Shown in pieces: positions 1-9,367 of a stretch of DNA of 64,000 bases. This DNA is from Hyphomonadaceae bacterium. Its GTDB lineage: Bacteria; Pseudomonadota; Alphaproteobacteria; Caulobacterales; Aquidulcibacteraceae. The position numbers were made by a program, and so were the translations under genes. The stretch lies in assembly GCA_022841905.1 (NCBI GenBank), contig JALHQO010000003.1, forward strand, positions 293,382 through 357,381, in the 5' to 3' direction. Below the pieces are notes generated by a model. It was not told where the DNA came from and ran no database searches. It saw only the letters and a program-made list of their open reading frames with translations. Positions within the stretch are counted from its first letter, which is position 1. Each line of letters begins with the position of its first letter.

Positions 1-271
1 CGACCTGGAGGGGTAGTGTTCTCGGAAAAAGACCTGCTTTGGTTGCAATGACGACGTCCGTTCTGCGCTTGGCAAAGCATTTGCCTATAGCCTCCTCCGC
101 AACTCCATCTCCGTAGAGCGGAGCTGAATCGAGATGGCGGAACCCCAGGCCTACCGATCGCTCAAGAAGACGAGACCGATCACGCGAGCTTACATAATGT
201 AAACGCGACGCGCCGAATCCCAGACGCGATGTTACTAATGCGCTTCTAATGAGTTGGGTCTGGTTTATCAT
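1..271 (-). CDS. Aldo/keto reductase, N-terminal part (cut by window edge)
   Basis: The reverse strand reads from an ATG at 269-271 (MINQTQLIRS) straight to the window edge without a stop. About 90 residues are visible. They contain LGFGASRLHY, then FRHLDSAPLYGDG and VVIATKAGLF. The HLDSAPLYG segment carries the Asp and Tyr of the aldo/keto reductase active site, and the spacing from the start is normal, so this is the N-terminal third of an NADPH-dependent oxidoreductase of a TIM-barrel fold. The start codon overlaps the stop of the FkbM methyltransferase by 4 bp (ATGA), so it is translationally coupled to the polysaccharide cluster and probably acts on a sugar or nucleotide-sugar intermediate. 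Substrate cannot be named. The C-terminal two thirds lie outside the window. Confidence 0.8.
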   Translation of the reverse strand, partial: MINQTQLIRSALVTSRLGFGASRLHYVSSRDRSRLLERSVGLGFRHLDSAPLYGDGVAEEAIGKCFAKRRTDVVIATKAGLFPRTLPLQV

Positions 272-978
272 GAAGCGTTGCGGAAACGCGTTGCGTGAAT
301 GTGAGATGCATCGGGCCATTTCACATCAAAGCCAGCGGCGACGAACTGGTCCGCAATGTATTTCGGAGCATGTGGGTCACCGGCCTGTGCGAGGAGGCCA
401 AAGTGGACTTCGACAATGCAATCATGCAGCGCAGGGCGCTGAAGGGCCTGACTCAAGCCCTCAAGCGCTTGGCGTTCGTGCCCCTCGATGTCAATCTTGA
501 TGGCAGTCGGTGCTTTTACGCGACCGGAGCTTATGAGCTCATCGCCAGAGAAGACTTCGATGAGAAGATGATCTTCGCCTTCAACAGCGTTAGCGATCCG
601 AGACGTCGCCCCGAGATCGTCATCACCTTGGACAAATGACAAATGACCCGGCCCCGATGAAAGTCCCAGTGCTAGGGGGGTGACGTTTGGAAGTTGCGCG
701 CAACTTGCACACAGTTTTTTGAAATTTAGCGGACTCGGTTCAAATGCATAGACGTGTCCACTCGGGCCGACCTTGGCCGCGATCTTTGTTGTATAGTAAC
801 CGACATTCGCGCCGATATCCCAAACGATGTCATGCGGGCGGATCATGGCCATTAGGGCCTGATCGACCCTTTCTTCGTAGCCTTTGCTACCAAATATTAG
901 TTGAAGCGGCCTGACCACTCCCGCCCCGCGCAATCGGTTGCGCAGCCAAATGGTCGCCGGATGCGTTATCAATTGCAC
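268..978 (-). CDS. FkbM family SAM-dependent methyltransferase
   Basis: Class I SAM methyltransferase of the FkbM type, usually O-methylating sugars of surface polysaccharides. Around residues 50-60 it has the SAM-binding loop VWDIGANVGYYT, then AFEPSPLNF (acidic residue contacting SAM) and IKIDIEGHE, the FkbM signature. The frame stays open to 1176, which would overlap the upstream glycosyltransferase by 83 bp. I prefer the GTG at 976-978 (about 236 residues) because a GAGGAGA ribosome-binding sequence lies just upstream and the extra N-terminus looks unstructured and Arg-rich. Last complete gene of the polysaccharide operon, followed with a 4-bp overlap by the aldo/keto reductase. Family assignment is firm; the start and substrate are not. 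Confidence 0.85.
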   Translation of the reverse strand: MQLITHPATIWLRNRLRGAGVVRPLQLIFGSKGYEERVDQALMAMIRPHDIVWDIGANVGYYTTKIAAKVGPSGHVYAFEPSPLNFKKLCASCAQLPNVTPLALGLSSGPGHLSFVQGDDDLGATSRIANAVEGEDHLLIEVFSGDELISSGRVKAPTAIKIDIEGHERQALEGLSQALQRPALHDCIVEVHFGLLAQAGDPHAPKYIADQFVAAGFDVKWPDASHIHATRFRNAS

Positions 979-1093
979 TATTCTCTCCTCGGATGGGGCT
1001 GGTGTTCGAGTTGCTGAGACCGTTTGACGGCGTCGAATACACTCTTCGTCCCAGGGGCACGCGATAGCATTTCCCACTTGACCGAAAGACTCG

Positions 1094-2305
1094 TCAACTG
1101 AGTTGCACGCAAGAAGGTTTCTCACCGATTCCCAACTGCCAGCGGTATGCTTCAAGCATTTGGCTGGCAATCGCACTCCAACAGAATCTTCGTGCCACCC
1201 ACTGCCGTCCTCGTGCGCCCATTTCGCGAAGGTGTGTGCGCGGCATTGCCATTGCTTGCTTTAAGCTCGCTGCCATGGAAGCCGGGCTTTGTTCGACCCA
1301 CCAACCGCAGCGGTTATCCTCGAGCGCGCTCCATGGGGCACCCCGTGTGGAGATGACGGGCGTCTCCTGAGCGAGGGCCTCCACGACGACGAGTCCGAAA
1401 TTTTCGCTGCGTGTTGGGAGTATGAATACGTCCGCGTTTCGGTAAGCGGCTTGCTTGTCGGCACCGAAAACAGCGCCTTCAATCGAAACCCGGCTGAGAC
1501 CCAGCTCATTAGCCAGCAACCGTAACTGGAGATCATGACCGCGCTCAGCGGGTCCCGCAATGCGCAGCTTCCACTCTGGCCATTCTTGTTCCAGGAGGGC
1601 CCACGCTCGCAGCAAGTTGTCCAATCCTTTCTTGGGGTGCAATCGACCAAGGCTCAGAATCGTTCGCTCGGAGTGAGGCTGTTGTTGAGACGGCGCGATG
1701 CTGGGCAGCTCGATACCGTTGGGGATCACCGCGATTGGCTGATTGAAGCCAAGTGATCTAATGTCAGAAGCTTCGTCATCGCTCGTCGCATGGAAGCAGT
1801 CGGTCGCATCAAGCGCGTATCGTTGGCCCAGCTCGAGGAATATCTTTTTCTTAAGTGGAGAGAACGAAAGAGCGACTTTGCTAAGGGACCCGCGGGGAGA
1901 GAAGAATAGCGGGCGACCAAAACGTTTTGCTATGAGCGCCGGCATGACGTTAGGCATCCGCCACATGCCATGCGTGTGGATTATGGCCCCGGCTCGGGCT
2001 GAGACTCGGATCGCCTCATGCATCTCATCTGACCAGTAGAGCCCGCTGATGAGAGGTGCCCGCGCCCAATCTCGTTTAAAAAATAGTGTATGCAGTGATC
2101 CATCTCGGCACGTTGAGGTGGAATCGCCGAGGCTCATGAGCTCAACATCAGCATCCAGCTTCGCGATTGATCGAGCTAACTGAGGCACGGACACGCTGGG
2201 GCCACCGAATTGCGGATCGATGGATGCTACAATTTGCAAACAGCGCGGGCGTCGGATGGTAGGCTCAATCGGCAATTGATCGGAATCTTGACGAGCTCGT
2301 TTCAA
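1094..2305 (-). CDS. Glycosyltransferase family 4 (GT-B fold)
   Basis: 403-residue retaining glycosyltransferase of the GT4 group. The N-terminal acceptor domain begins LQIVASIDPQFGGPSVSVPQ, the G-G-P-x2-S loop typical of the family. The C-terminal donor domain shows ILSLGRLHPKKGLDNLL, then FILPTRSENFGLVVVEALAQ with the E-x7-E catalytic/donor motif (E of SEN and E of VEA). It should transfer a sugar from a nucleotide sugar to a lipid-linked oligosaccharide at the inner face of the cytoplasmic membrane. The start codon overlaps the stop of the asparagine-synthetase-like gene by 4 bp (ATGA). Linkage and sugar cannot be predicted. Confidence 0.9.
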   Translation of the reverse strand: MKRARQDSDQLPIEPTIRRPRCLQIVASIDPQFGGPSVSVPQLARSIAKLDADVELMSLGDSTSTCRDGSLHTLFFKRDWARAPLISGLYWSDEMHEAIRVSARAGAIIHTHGMWRMPNVMPALIAKRFGRPLFFSPRGSLSKVALSFSPLKKKIFLELGQRYALDATDCFHATSDDEASDIRSLGFNQPIAVIPNGIELPSIAPSQQQPHSERTILSLGRLHPKKGLDNLLRAWALLEQEWPEWKLRIAGPAERGHDLQLRLLANELGLSRVSIEGAVFGADKQAAYRNADVFILPTRSENFGLVVVEALAQETPVISTRGAPWSALEDNRCGWWVEQSPASMAASLKQAMAMPRTHLREMGARGRQWVARRFCWSAIASQMLEAYRWQLGIGEKPSCVQLS

Positions 2306-4155
2306 AACAGTTTGGGCTCACGCATGGCTGGTGCATTTTGGGCAGGCCAATGCTGCACCAATGCGCGCGCCCATCTTCGGCCATTATGTCCGCCAAAAGT
2401 CCGGTTCGAATTGTTTGTGGGCACTCTCATGTGTGCCGCTTCCTCTAACCACGCACCGATCGGCGTTGCGAACCCGCTCTTCCGGCGGTTGATGAGTTCG
2501 CTAGGCAACGCGCGACTTGGTGTGCGTGCGAGATCTTGTTTGCTGGGATGTGGGCGAAAGCCCGCGACCGTTGTAAGCAGCCGGTGGTCTACCAAAGGCA
2601 CTCGGACTTCAAGAGAGTGCGCCATGCTAGACCAGTCTGTGTCACGAAGAAGCTGGCTACGCATATAGAGTTGCGCTTCTGCAGCCGCCACACGCGCGAA
2701 ATCTGAGCCTGGGTCAGGATGTAATGCTTCTTCGATGAGCTCAAGTGGCGCTAGCCGTTCAATGCCGTCGCGAGCAAATGGCTCGTCAAAGAGTTCGTTG
2801 AGCTCCCATGGCATGAAGAGGCCCCGGCGTAGCAGATACGCTCCCGCAAACTTTCCGCCGTATTCAATCATGCCAGCCATCTTGGGGCTTCCAAAGCGAT
2901 GGGCGCGTTGGGCTGTAGCGATCGCGATGCGGACCGAGGGCCCGAGTCCCGGCACAGCGGAGAACGGAGCGCATGCCCTTACCCAGGCGGGAATGTCTTT
3001 GAAGCTCTCATATCCACCGAAAAGCTCGTCACCCCCGAGACCCGAAATTGCCACTTTCAGTCCCAGCTCGTGGGCGGCCTTACTGACGAAGTAGCTATTG
3101 ACTCCATCGATAGAGGGTTGGTCCATCGCACTCAGGATTTGCGGAAGGTCAGATACGAACTCATCCCTATCAATGACTCGGACATGGTGGTCCGCATCGT
3201 AGTCCCTTGCGGCGATTGCGGCGAGGGGCGCTTCGTCCTGAATTGAGTTTTTGAACTCAGGAAATGTAAGCGTGACCGCCTTGATGGACGCGCTGGTGGA
3301 TTCACGCATCAGTGCGAGCAGAGTGCAAGAGTCGATGCCGGAAGATAAGAAGCAGCCGATTGGTACATCTGCAACTAGATGATGTCGTACGCTATCGAGG
3401 AGGATTTCGCGGAGGTCGTTCAGACCGTGTTTCTTCCCGCTCGCAGGTTCGGACTGCGCGTAGGTGCGAGCAACTGAGAAGAAGCGCCTTGGCGTTTGAG
3501 CGCCGGATTCGTCCACGATCATCGTGCACCCAGCCGGCAATGATTTTATTGTCTGGTAGGTCGTGAAAGGTTCGGGCACGAAGCCGTGCAGCATGAAACC
3601 AACCCAACCCGCGGTGTCAGGTGCCTGAGATAGCTTGCCGCCGGAAATCAGCGCACGCGTTTGAGAACCAAATCGGAAAGTGCCGTCGGTGTCCGCATAG
3701 TAGAGCGGCTTTATCCCATAGTGATCTCGAGCGAGGAATAATGTTCGGGAGATGGTATCCCAGATCGCGAACGCAAACATTCCGCGAAGCCGCGTGACCA
3801 TTCCTTCTCGATATCGCCTAAAAAGATGCAGCAGAACTTCAGTGTCGGATGTCGTTTGAAAGGTGCAGCCAGAGCGCTCCAGTTCGCTCCGGAGAGCTTG
3901 GTGATTATAGATTTCTCCATTGAAGGTGACCACCAACGTGCGATCCAGGGACCACATTGGTTGTTGTGCTCGTTCACTAAGATCGATGATTGAGAGCCGC
4001 CGGTGTGCAAATCCGACTCGGAGGTCCCCTGCAATCCAGATACCCTCGCCATCCGGCCCACGGTTTCTCATATACGCGCTGATCTGACGGAGCTCCTCCG
4101 GATCGAGCGGAGGCGCGGTGGACCCGTAGGCAAATACTCCGGCTATGCCGCACAT
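2302..4155 (-). CDS. asnB: Asparagine synthetase (glutamine-hydrolysing)-like amidotransferase
   Basis: 617 residues, the normal length for AsnB. The N-terminal Ntn glutaminase domain begins MCGIAGVF, with Cys2 as the nucleophile freed by Met removal. The TTG nine bases upstream would bury that Cys, so the ATG at 4153-4155 is chosen. RGPDGEG and FNGEIYNH form the glutamine pocket. The synthetase domain has the ATP pyrophosphatase loop FLSSGIDSCTLL at about residue 260 and SGLGGDELFGGY. Homologues inside polysaccharide clusters usually amidate uronic acids or other carboxylates rather than making free asparagine; that role is inferred here from context only. It sits 4 bp into the following glycosyltransferase and 29 bp after the preceding one. 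Confidence 0.9.
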   Translation of the reverse strand: MCGIAGVFAYGSTAPPLDPEELRQISAYMRNRGPDGEGIWIAGDLRVGFAHRRLSIIDLSERAQQPMWSLDRTLVVTFNGEIYNHQALRSELERSGCTFQTTSDTEVLLHLFRRYREGMVTRLRGMFAFAIWDTISRTLFLARDHYGIKPLYYADTDGTFRFGSQTRALISGGKLSQAPDTAGWVGFMLHGFVPEPFTTYQTIKSLPAGCTMIVDESGAQTPRRFFSVARTYAQSEPASGKKHGLNDLREILLDSVRHHLVADVPIGCFLSSGIDSCTLLALMRESTSASIKAVTLTFPEFKNSIQDEAPLAAIAARDYDADHHVRVIDRDEFVSDLPQILSAMDQPSIDGVNSYFVSKAAHELGLKVAISGLGGDELFGGYESFKDIPAWVRACAPFSAVPGLGPSVRIAIATAQRAHRFGSPKMAGMIEYGGKFAGAYLLRRGLFMPWELNELFDEPFARDGIERLAPLELIEEALHPDPGSDFARVAAAEAQLYMRSQLLRDTDWSSMAHSLEVRVPLVDHRLLTTVAGFRPHPSKQDLARTPSRALPSELINRRKSGFATPIGAWLEEAAHMRVPTNNSNRTFGGHNGRRWARALVQHWPAQNAPAMREPKLF

Positions 4156-4184
4156 GGGTAGCAACGCTGTCCGCTTGTTTCCAT

Positions 4185-5426
4185 TTAGTGGCGATGCTCT
4201 CGCTTAAGTGCTGTCGTGTCGAATTGCTCCTCTTCAGTTGATCCGATAGCCCCCAGTGTTTCGGAAGATCGAGCCATTAAAGCGAGATATGCTCTCTCAT
4301 AGTCGGCGGCGACGTGCGTCATGGAGAACTTCCGCTCAACGCGCCGTCGCATTGCGACACCTGCCTCTGCACGGAGCGCGGGGTCTCCGATCAGCACCCG
4401 CAAGAGTTCGGACAAACGCACTACGTCCCCGACATCAAAAAGCAACTGGGCACCTTCGGCGCCTACTTGCAGGCATGTTCCAGAGATTCTGGAGGCAACA
4501 ATCGGCAGGCTCGATCGCATCGCCTCAAGGACTGCATTTGAGTTGCCTTCTATGTGTGATGGCAAGACAAAAATGTCGCTCTTGCCCAATACATCTTCAA
4601 CGTTCGGGACATGCCCAAGAAACTGGACGCTACCTTGTAAGCCGAGTTCACGTGATAGTGACTCAAGCTGCGACCTGTCGGGACCATCGCCTACTATCTG
4701 AAGGACCGCTGGACATGAGAGCGATCCGATTAGCGACCATGCAGCTAACAGGTCTGGCAGCCGCTTCTCCCAACTAAGACGTCCAAGAAACACAACCCGC
4801 ACTGTTCGATCGGCTTTCTTGCGTAAGTCACGCTCGCTGGGAGATGTAATAGAAATACCGTTTGGCCTAAAGAGAGTTTTCTCCGCGGGATAGCGAATAG
4901 ATTCTAGCTCCCGAAGGCTTTCCGAGGTCATTGCTACAATGCCGTCCGACCGACTTAGAATAGATAGTCGGATCCGACCTTCCATACTCTTGCGCAACCC
5001 CGGAATCCCTAGTTCGGCTACGTTCGATAGTTTGAATAGACATGGTTTACGGAGAGTCCGAGCGAATTTTAAGGCGAAAGCCCCGAACCAGCTGGGCACA
5101 TGAATGTGCACCACATCTGTAGTTCTACGCAGTCCGTAAATAGCCTTGGTTAGGGAGGCGGCCGCTGCGATGGCCGTCACAGGCGTGGTTGCCGGCGATC
5201 CTATACGATGGATTGTCACACCGTCACGAACCTCAAGCCGCTCGTTAGAGGGATGATGGGCATAACTCAGTGCGCTAACGGAGTGCCCGCGAGCCACCAG
5301 CGCCTTCGACAGTTCGTGTGCCTGTTGCTCTAGTCCGCCAACGATCGGTTGGGGATACTTCGGGACAACCATGAGAACGCGTACGGCTCCTGTCCATCCT
5401 CGGGGTGCGTTCGGTGTTGCGTTCAT
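4185..5426 (-). CDS. Glycosyltransferase family 4 (GT-B fold)
   Basis: 413 residues. The N-terminus reads VLMVVPKYPQPIVGGLEQQ, the GT4 pattern with a Gly-rich acceptor loop; VVHIHVPSWFG follows near residue 110. The donor domain has VVFLGRLSWEKRLPDLL, QIVGDGPDRSQLE and FVLPSHIEGNSNAVLEAM. The E-G-x2-N-x3-E spacing fits the E-x7-E motif. It is a cytoplasmic membrane-associated sugar transferase of the polysaccharide pathway. Distinct from the GT4 at 1094-2305 (little identity outside motifs), so the two add different sugars. It follows the polymerase gene by 25 bp. Codon use is noticeably more AT-rich than in the right half of the window. Confidence 0.9.
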   Translation of the reverse strand: MNATPNAPRGWTGAVRVLMVVPKYPQPIVGGLEQQAHELSKALVARGHSVSALSYAHHPSNERLEVRDGVTIHRIGSPATTPVTAIAAAASLTKAIYGLRRTTDVVHIHVPSWFGAFALKFARTLRKPCLFKLSNVAELGIPGLRKSMEGRIRLSILSRSDGIVAMTSESLRELESIRYPAEKTLFRPNGISITSPSERDLRKKADRTVRVVFLGRLSWEKRLPDLLAAWSLIGSLSCPAVLQIVGDGPDRSQLESLSRELGLQGSVQFLGHVPNVEDVLGKSDIFVLPSHIEGNSNAVLEAMRSSLPIVASRISGTCLQVGAEGAQLLFDVGDVVRLSELLRVLIGDPALRAEAGVAMRRRVERKFSMTHVAADYERAYLALMARSSETLGAIGSTEEEQFDTTALKREHRH

Positions 5427-5451
5427 CGGTGGAGTACGGTGGTTATTGCGT

Positions 5452-6963
5452 TCAACGTTGCGCGCGGTTCGAGAGTCGCGGCACCAGCACGCTGGCTATT
5501 AGAAAAACGAGGCCTACTACCAACCAAGTCTTGAGCGTCGAGTTGATCGCGATAGCGACGCTGCTGCCGATGTACGCGATCGCCGACAGAGTGGCGAGGT
5601 ACGCGATTGGGCCGGATACGGAGTTGGTTTCCCAAGTTAGCCGGTAATAGCATCGAGTGGCTGCGCCCAGCGGCAAGAAGATCAGCAGGCCCATCCAGCC
5701 GAAATTTAGAAATGCTTCTCCGTACCAAGTCACAGAAATTGAAGTGGTTCGATCCGCTTCATTGCGGAGGATGCCTATCCAACGCCCGAAAGCGTTACCG
5801 ATCGTGCCGATGTCAGGTTTGTCGGGCCAAACAGCGCGCGGGATTATCGCTGCAAGAGCGCTTTGGTAATCTTCGCCGCCCCGCAGATATGAATCGTCCT
5901 CACTGACGATGCGAACCGCTCCCGCCGTTGTTTCCGTCAGGTTCAAGCGCTCGAAGGCGGAATGCGTTCCGTGCGATTGGACAGGCTGGTTCAGAAGGTC
6001 GGTTGCAAGCGCAACAATATCGCCCAAACTCCGCGCCCGTGCTACATCCCGAGCTTCCTGAGCTGCCCGATAAGTTGATGTTACTGTTAGATATGAGAGG
6101 AGTGCTATCGCGACCCCGACTATCAGGGACGGGGAGGGTAGTTTTCGACTGACGAAATACCAAGCGCCAAATGCCATGAAAAAAGAGGCGATGAACTCTT
6201 GCTTCATTCCAGCGAAACCCCAGTACGCGGCGTTGGCAAAGATCACGGCAACTGCAGCTGCTGCGGCGAAAAATTTACGTCCCTGAGTTAGGTAAAGTAT
6301 AATGAAGATCGCGGCGCTGGCGTCCGGCAAGGCGCTGAACAGGGCGGTCGGCCCTCGATCCCCGGAAGCGATGTCGGCGGTGGCGTACGAGTATTTGAAA
6401 TAGGCGCCCTGCGCGACGGTAAACGCTCGGGCAGTCCAACCAACGCAAAGCATTAAAAGCGCCGCGATCGTCAGCTGCAATGCGGGCGTTTTGTGCAGCG
6501 CGTCCTGCTTCGTTGCCGGGCCCCGCCTCCGATTGGGCAGCAAGTACGTGTCAACCGCGCGATAGCCGACCCAGTACGCGCCGAAGCACAAAAGCGTGAA
6601 GCCCGTGGCAGCTGCCAACGTCCCGTAGTTGTCGGGGTTCACGAAGCGGTAGGCGCTCGAACACTGAAGTATTGCGAAGAGTGTGAAGTGCACGAGCGTG
6701 GCGACAGCGAAGATCGTCAACGGCGAAAGGATGTTTCCCTGAGAAACCTCCCGACGGATCACTATCAGTCCAAAGAACGAAAGAAACGCAGAGACGACGC
6801 AGACTAATAGAAATTGGTCGACTTCAGGATTGCGATTCAGCGACGCGTACAGGATTGCGACGACCGTGAGCAGCATTCCGGTTACGGGAATGAAGTTGAA
6901 TGCCTCGCGCCTTTGCATCAACGTTCGGGGCGCGCGCGTTTGGGGGTGATTGGTGACCGTCAT
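5452..6963 (-). CDS. Wzy-like O-antigen/exopolysaccharide polymerase (integral membrane)
   Basis: 503 residues with about ten to twelve hydrophobic segments. It begins FNFIPVTGMLLTVVAILYASL and ends LVVGLVFLIASVL. A long periplasmic loop follows the middle helices and contains SALAAIIPRAVWPDKP, the PR-x2-WP-x-KP pattern typical of oligosaccharide repeat-unit polymerases, followed by YGEAFLNFGWMGLLIFL. It would polymerise lipid-linked repeat units at the periplasmic face, after export by the flippase at 7859-9088. The start overlaps the stop of the methyltransferase at 6960 by 4 bp. Polymerases diverge strongly, so the call rests on topology, the loop motif and neighbours; an O-antigen ligase is the alternative. 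Confidence 0.8.
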   Translation of the reverse strand: MTVTNHPQTRAPRTLMQRREAFNFIPVTGMLLTVVAILYASLNRNPEVDQFLLVCVVSAFLSFFGLIVIRREVSQGNILSPLTIFAVATLVHFTLFAILQCSSAYRFVNPDNYGTLAAATGFTLLCFGAYWVGYRAVDTYLLPNRRRGPATKQDALHKTPALQLTIAALLMLCVGWTARAFTVAQGAYFKYSYATADIASGDRGPTALFSALPDASAAIFIILYLTQGRKFFAAAAAVAVIFANAAYWGFAGMKQEFIASFFMAFGAWYFVSRKLPSPSLIVGVAIALLSYLTVTSTYRAAQEARDVARARSLGDIVALATDLLNQPVQSHGTHSAFERLNLTETTAGAVRIVSEDDSYLRGGEDYQSALAAIIPRAVWPDKPDIGTIGNAFGRWIGILRNEADRTTSISVTWYGEAFLNFGWMGLLIFLPLGAATRCYYRLTWETNSVSGPIAYLATLSAIAYIGSSVAIAINSTLKTWLVVGLVFLIASVLVPRLSNRAQR

Positions 6964-7802
6964 TGACCGTCCTCGTGGCGGCGTGGTCTTACAAGATACG
7001 CATGCGAAGAGCTTCCTAGGAAATGCGATAGGATATTGCGTGTTGTTAGGCTGAGTGCATGGTTAAGCAGATGGCTGGAGGTGTAAAATAGTCTGATGGG
7101 CTCAACTTGAATGGTGCGCCAATCCGCTTTTACGAACCGGCGCTTCCACGCTACTTGGCCGAACTCGTGTGCCTCAGTAAATCTATTTCCAAATACTCCG
7201 TGCTTCTCCGGAAATAACAACGCTAGTATTTTGCGGTACAAAGCCCGGTGCGAGTTTGTGGCGCTCGTGTGCGAAGCGGGGTTGATCTGATTGGCGATTG
7301 ACCCCTGGTCCTGGCGTACTTTGAGGCACCAAGACCATAAGCGGGTGGGTAGCGTGATATAGTGTGTAAAGATTGCCCATATTCGCCAGGAGGAACTCGG
7401 CATTACGTGCAGGGCCACCCCGGTCGGCTTAAGCACGCGCGCGATCTCAACTTGCAAAGCCTGTAAATTCTGTACGTGCTCCATGACGTTGGAGGAGAAC
7501 ACGAGTTCAAATGTATTATCCGGAAATGGAAGGTGCATTCCGTCGAACTTAGTGATTTCTTCTAATAGACAATCGTCATACCATCCGGCTTCGATTTCGA
7601 CGCCGACAATATCTATCCCGAGGCTCTTTAGCAGTCGCAGTTGTTGACCGGTGCCGCTGCCTATCTCAAGGACACGCCCTTGACGAAATCCTTGTCCAAA
7701 CTTCTCCAAAAGAAGCTGGAGCTCGTGCGATCGAATGGTGTGCAAATAGTCGAGTTCTTTTTGCCTGCGGGACTTGAGAGCTGTCGTGGGTCTATACTCC
7801 AT
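6960..7802 (-). CDS. SAM-dependent methyltransferase (Methyltransf_11 type)
   Basis: About 280 residues. Motif I is VLEIGSGTGQQLRLL near residue 45, the acidic SAM-binding position is IVGVEIEAGW, and motif IV is FELVFSSNVMEHVQNL. The C-terminal 120 residues have aromatic stretches and no clear relative. Probably methylates a sugar or lipid-linked intermediate. The start is taken at the ATG at 7800-7802 rather than the GTG nine bases upstream; neither has a strong ribosome-binding site. It overlaps the polymerase gene by 4 bp and follows the flippase by about 56 bp, so all three are probably one transcript. Confidence 0.85.
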   Translation of the reverse strand: MEYRPTTALKSRRQKELDYLHTIRSHELQLLLEKFGQGFRQGRVLEIGSGTGQQLRLLKSLGIDIVGVEIEAGWYDDCLLEEITKFDGMHLPFPDNTFELVFSSNVMEHVQNLQALQVEIARVLKPTGVALHVMPSSSWRIWAIFTHYITLPTRLWSWCLKVRQDQGSIANQINPASHTSATNSHRALYRKILALLFPEKHGVFGNRFTEAHEFGQVAWKRRFVKADWRTIQVEPIRLFYTSSHLLNHALSLTTRNILSHFLGSSSHAYLVRPRRHEDGQ

Positions 7803-7858
7803 TTTGCGCACTGCGACCCTTTCATGCTTCTGACCCTTTGGTTCTACGCCGACGGTGT

Positions 7859-9088
7859 TCAGAGCTCGCGCCTTCTTTGTGACGCCCTGACGGATAGCAC
7901 AGCTGGAAAAACCAATGCGGCAAAGACGGTTGATAGGCCGAATATCCAGCTCAGTTGCCCAGGGGACAAATTCGCGACAGGGACTAGGAGCAAAATAACC
8001 AATACTCCCGCGCGAAGGAGATACGGCACTACCATGATAATGTGTCGCGCCTTAGCCTTGAGATAGGAGACCGATAACTCGAGGCAGAGCACGCCGGCGC
8101 TCAACAAAATAATTCCGGGCACCAAGATCGCGCCGTTGGTCCAACCTGGACCAAGGATTGTCGGCAGTATGAGGCGTGCAAGTGGCTCGCTAAGGATCGC
8201 TATGAATATGATCGTGACCAATAGCGCCCCCGCCAACCAAAGTGGCGCGATGAGCTTGCCTTGGGCGGACTTCGCTTCTCGATGTTCGCGAACAAAATGA
8301 ACGAATAGATGCGTCTGGATTTGGTAGGTGAGCATACCCAGAAAACCCTCAGCTAACGCTCGTAGTTGTGCGTACATGCCAAATGCCTCGGTTGAGGAGA
8401 ACCTGGCAAAGACGAGATAATCTGCGCGCATAGCGACGCGGCTGGTGACGTTTACGAGCCAGAGCCGGAACGAGAAGGAAAGTAGGTTCTTGATCTCCGG
8501 AACATCCCAGCGCGGCGATAGCGAAGGCCTGTCGAGAACCAAGAAAATGCCAAGGCACGAAGCGGAAAATATTAGGTCGCGATAGGCCATTTCCAGTGCC
8601 GATGCGCTCCACCAAGAGATTGCGCCCGCTGAGACAGCGCAGCCCGCTGCAAACGCTATTGCGCGCCAGAAGACGATGCGATCAATGTTGCCGGCAGCAA
8701 ACCGCTTTACGCTCGCGTAGTTCGCCAGCGTGAGTAAAGCACCGCTGAGGACTGTGGTTATTCCTACGACCTCGCTTCCCCTGACGCTGGCGTCAATGAG
8801 CTGAAGCGCGATCACAACACCCGTGCCGAGTCCGACAGCGATCAGTAGCGAGAGATAAAGAATGCAAAGGGCCGCGCGATAGCGGTTTTCTGTAAACCCC
8901 GCTCGTACAATCGCTTGGTCGATGGAAAGTGTTGTTGCCACAAGCACGATGTCGTTGGCGATAGCGAATTTGTAGTAGATGCCAATCTGTTCAGCCGCGA
9001 CGTGCCGTGCCCAGTAGATTTGGATGAGGGCGCTTGTAATGGCCAACACCAGCTGAGCGCCGAAAGTGGCCGTGAAACGGGGAAGCAT
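7859..9088 (-). CDS. Wzx-like oligosaccharide flippase
   Basis: 409 residues, almost entirely hydrophobic, with around twelve predicted membrane segments, for example FGAQLVLAITSALIQIYWARHV split over the first two helices and LVTIIFIAILSEPLARLILP near residue 295. Arrangement and the late segment YLLRAGVLVILLLVP fit the MOP/PST superfamily that flips undecaprenyl-pyrophosphate-linked repeat units. It is followed by methyltransferase and polymerase genes on the same strand, the usual Wzx/Wzy pairing. There is a 279-bp gap before it (9089-9367) that could hold a promoter. Family membership is likely; transport direction and substrate are inferred. Confidence 0.82.
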   Translation of the reverse strand: MLPRFTATFGAQLVLAITSALIQIYWARHVAAEQIGIYYKFAIANDIVLVATTLSIDQAIVRAGFTENRYRAALCILYLSLLIAVGLGTGVVIALQLIDASVRGSEVVGITTVLSGALLTLANYASVKRFAAGNIDRIVFWRAIAFAAGCAVSAGAISWWSASALEMAYRDLIFSASCLGIFLVLDRPSLSPRWDVPEIKNLLSFSFRLWLVNVTSRVAMRADYLVFARFSSTEAFGMYAQLRALAEGFLGMLTYQIQTHLFVHFVREHREAKSAQGKLIAPLWLAGALLVTIIFIAILSEPLARLILPTILGPGWTNGAILVPGIILLSAGVLCLELSVSYLKAKARHIIMVVPYLLRAGVLVILLLVPVANLSPGQLSWIFGLSTVFAALVFPAVLSVRASQRRREL

Positions 9089-9367
9089 ATTTAGGAGCGC
9101 TCAAAGGTTGTCAGGCGCGAACGGAACGCCCGGATTTTCAGCGCACCATCATCTCCGATCCGTTCGGCACTCGGCAATTACGGGCACACGAAGGGCATAT
9201 TAGTTGCGGGAATTTGTCGGGTGGCGCCGAGCCGATCACCTGTAGCAACTTTTCGCCGAACGAACACTGTGCATGAACTCAGGCGACGAGTCGGGTTCCT
9301 ATTTTTTCGGACAGTGCCAACCGCATTCCAGAGCGACTAACTCCGGGAAATGGGGCGCTAACATTCC
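9089..9367. other. Intergenic spacer inside the polysaccharide cluster
   Basis: Non-coding stretch between the flippase and the upstream methyltransferase. No conserved operator, hairpin or small frame stands out. It may hold a second promoter for the flippase-to-reductase run. Confidence 0.4.

Noticed and set aside
2210..2668. Plus-strand frames inside the polysaccharide cluster
   Set aside because: Antisense to well-supported asnB and glycosyltransferase genes.
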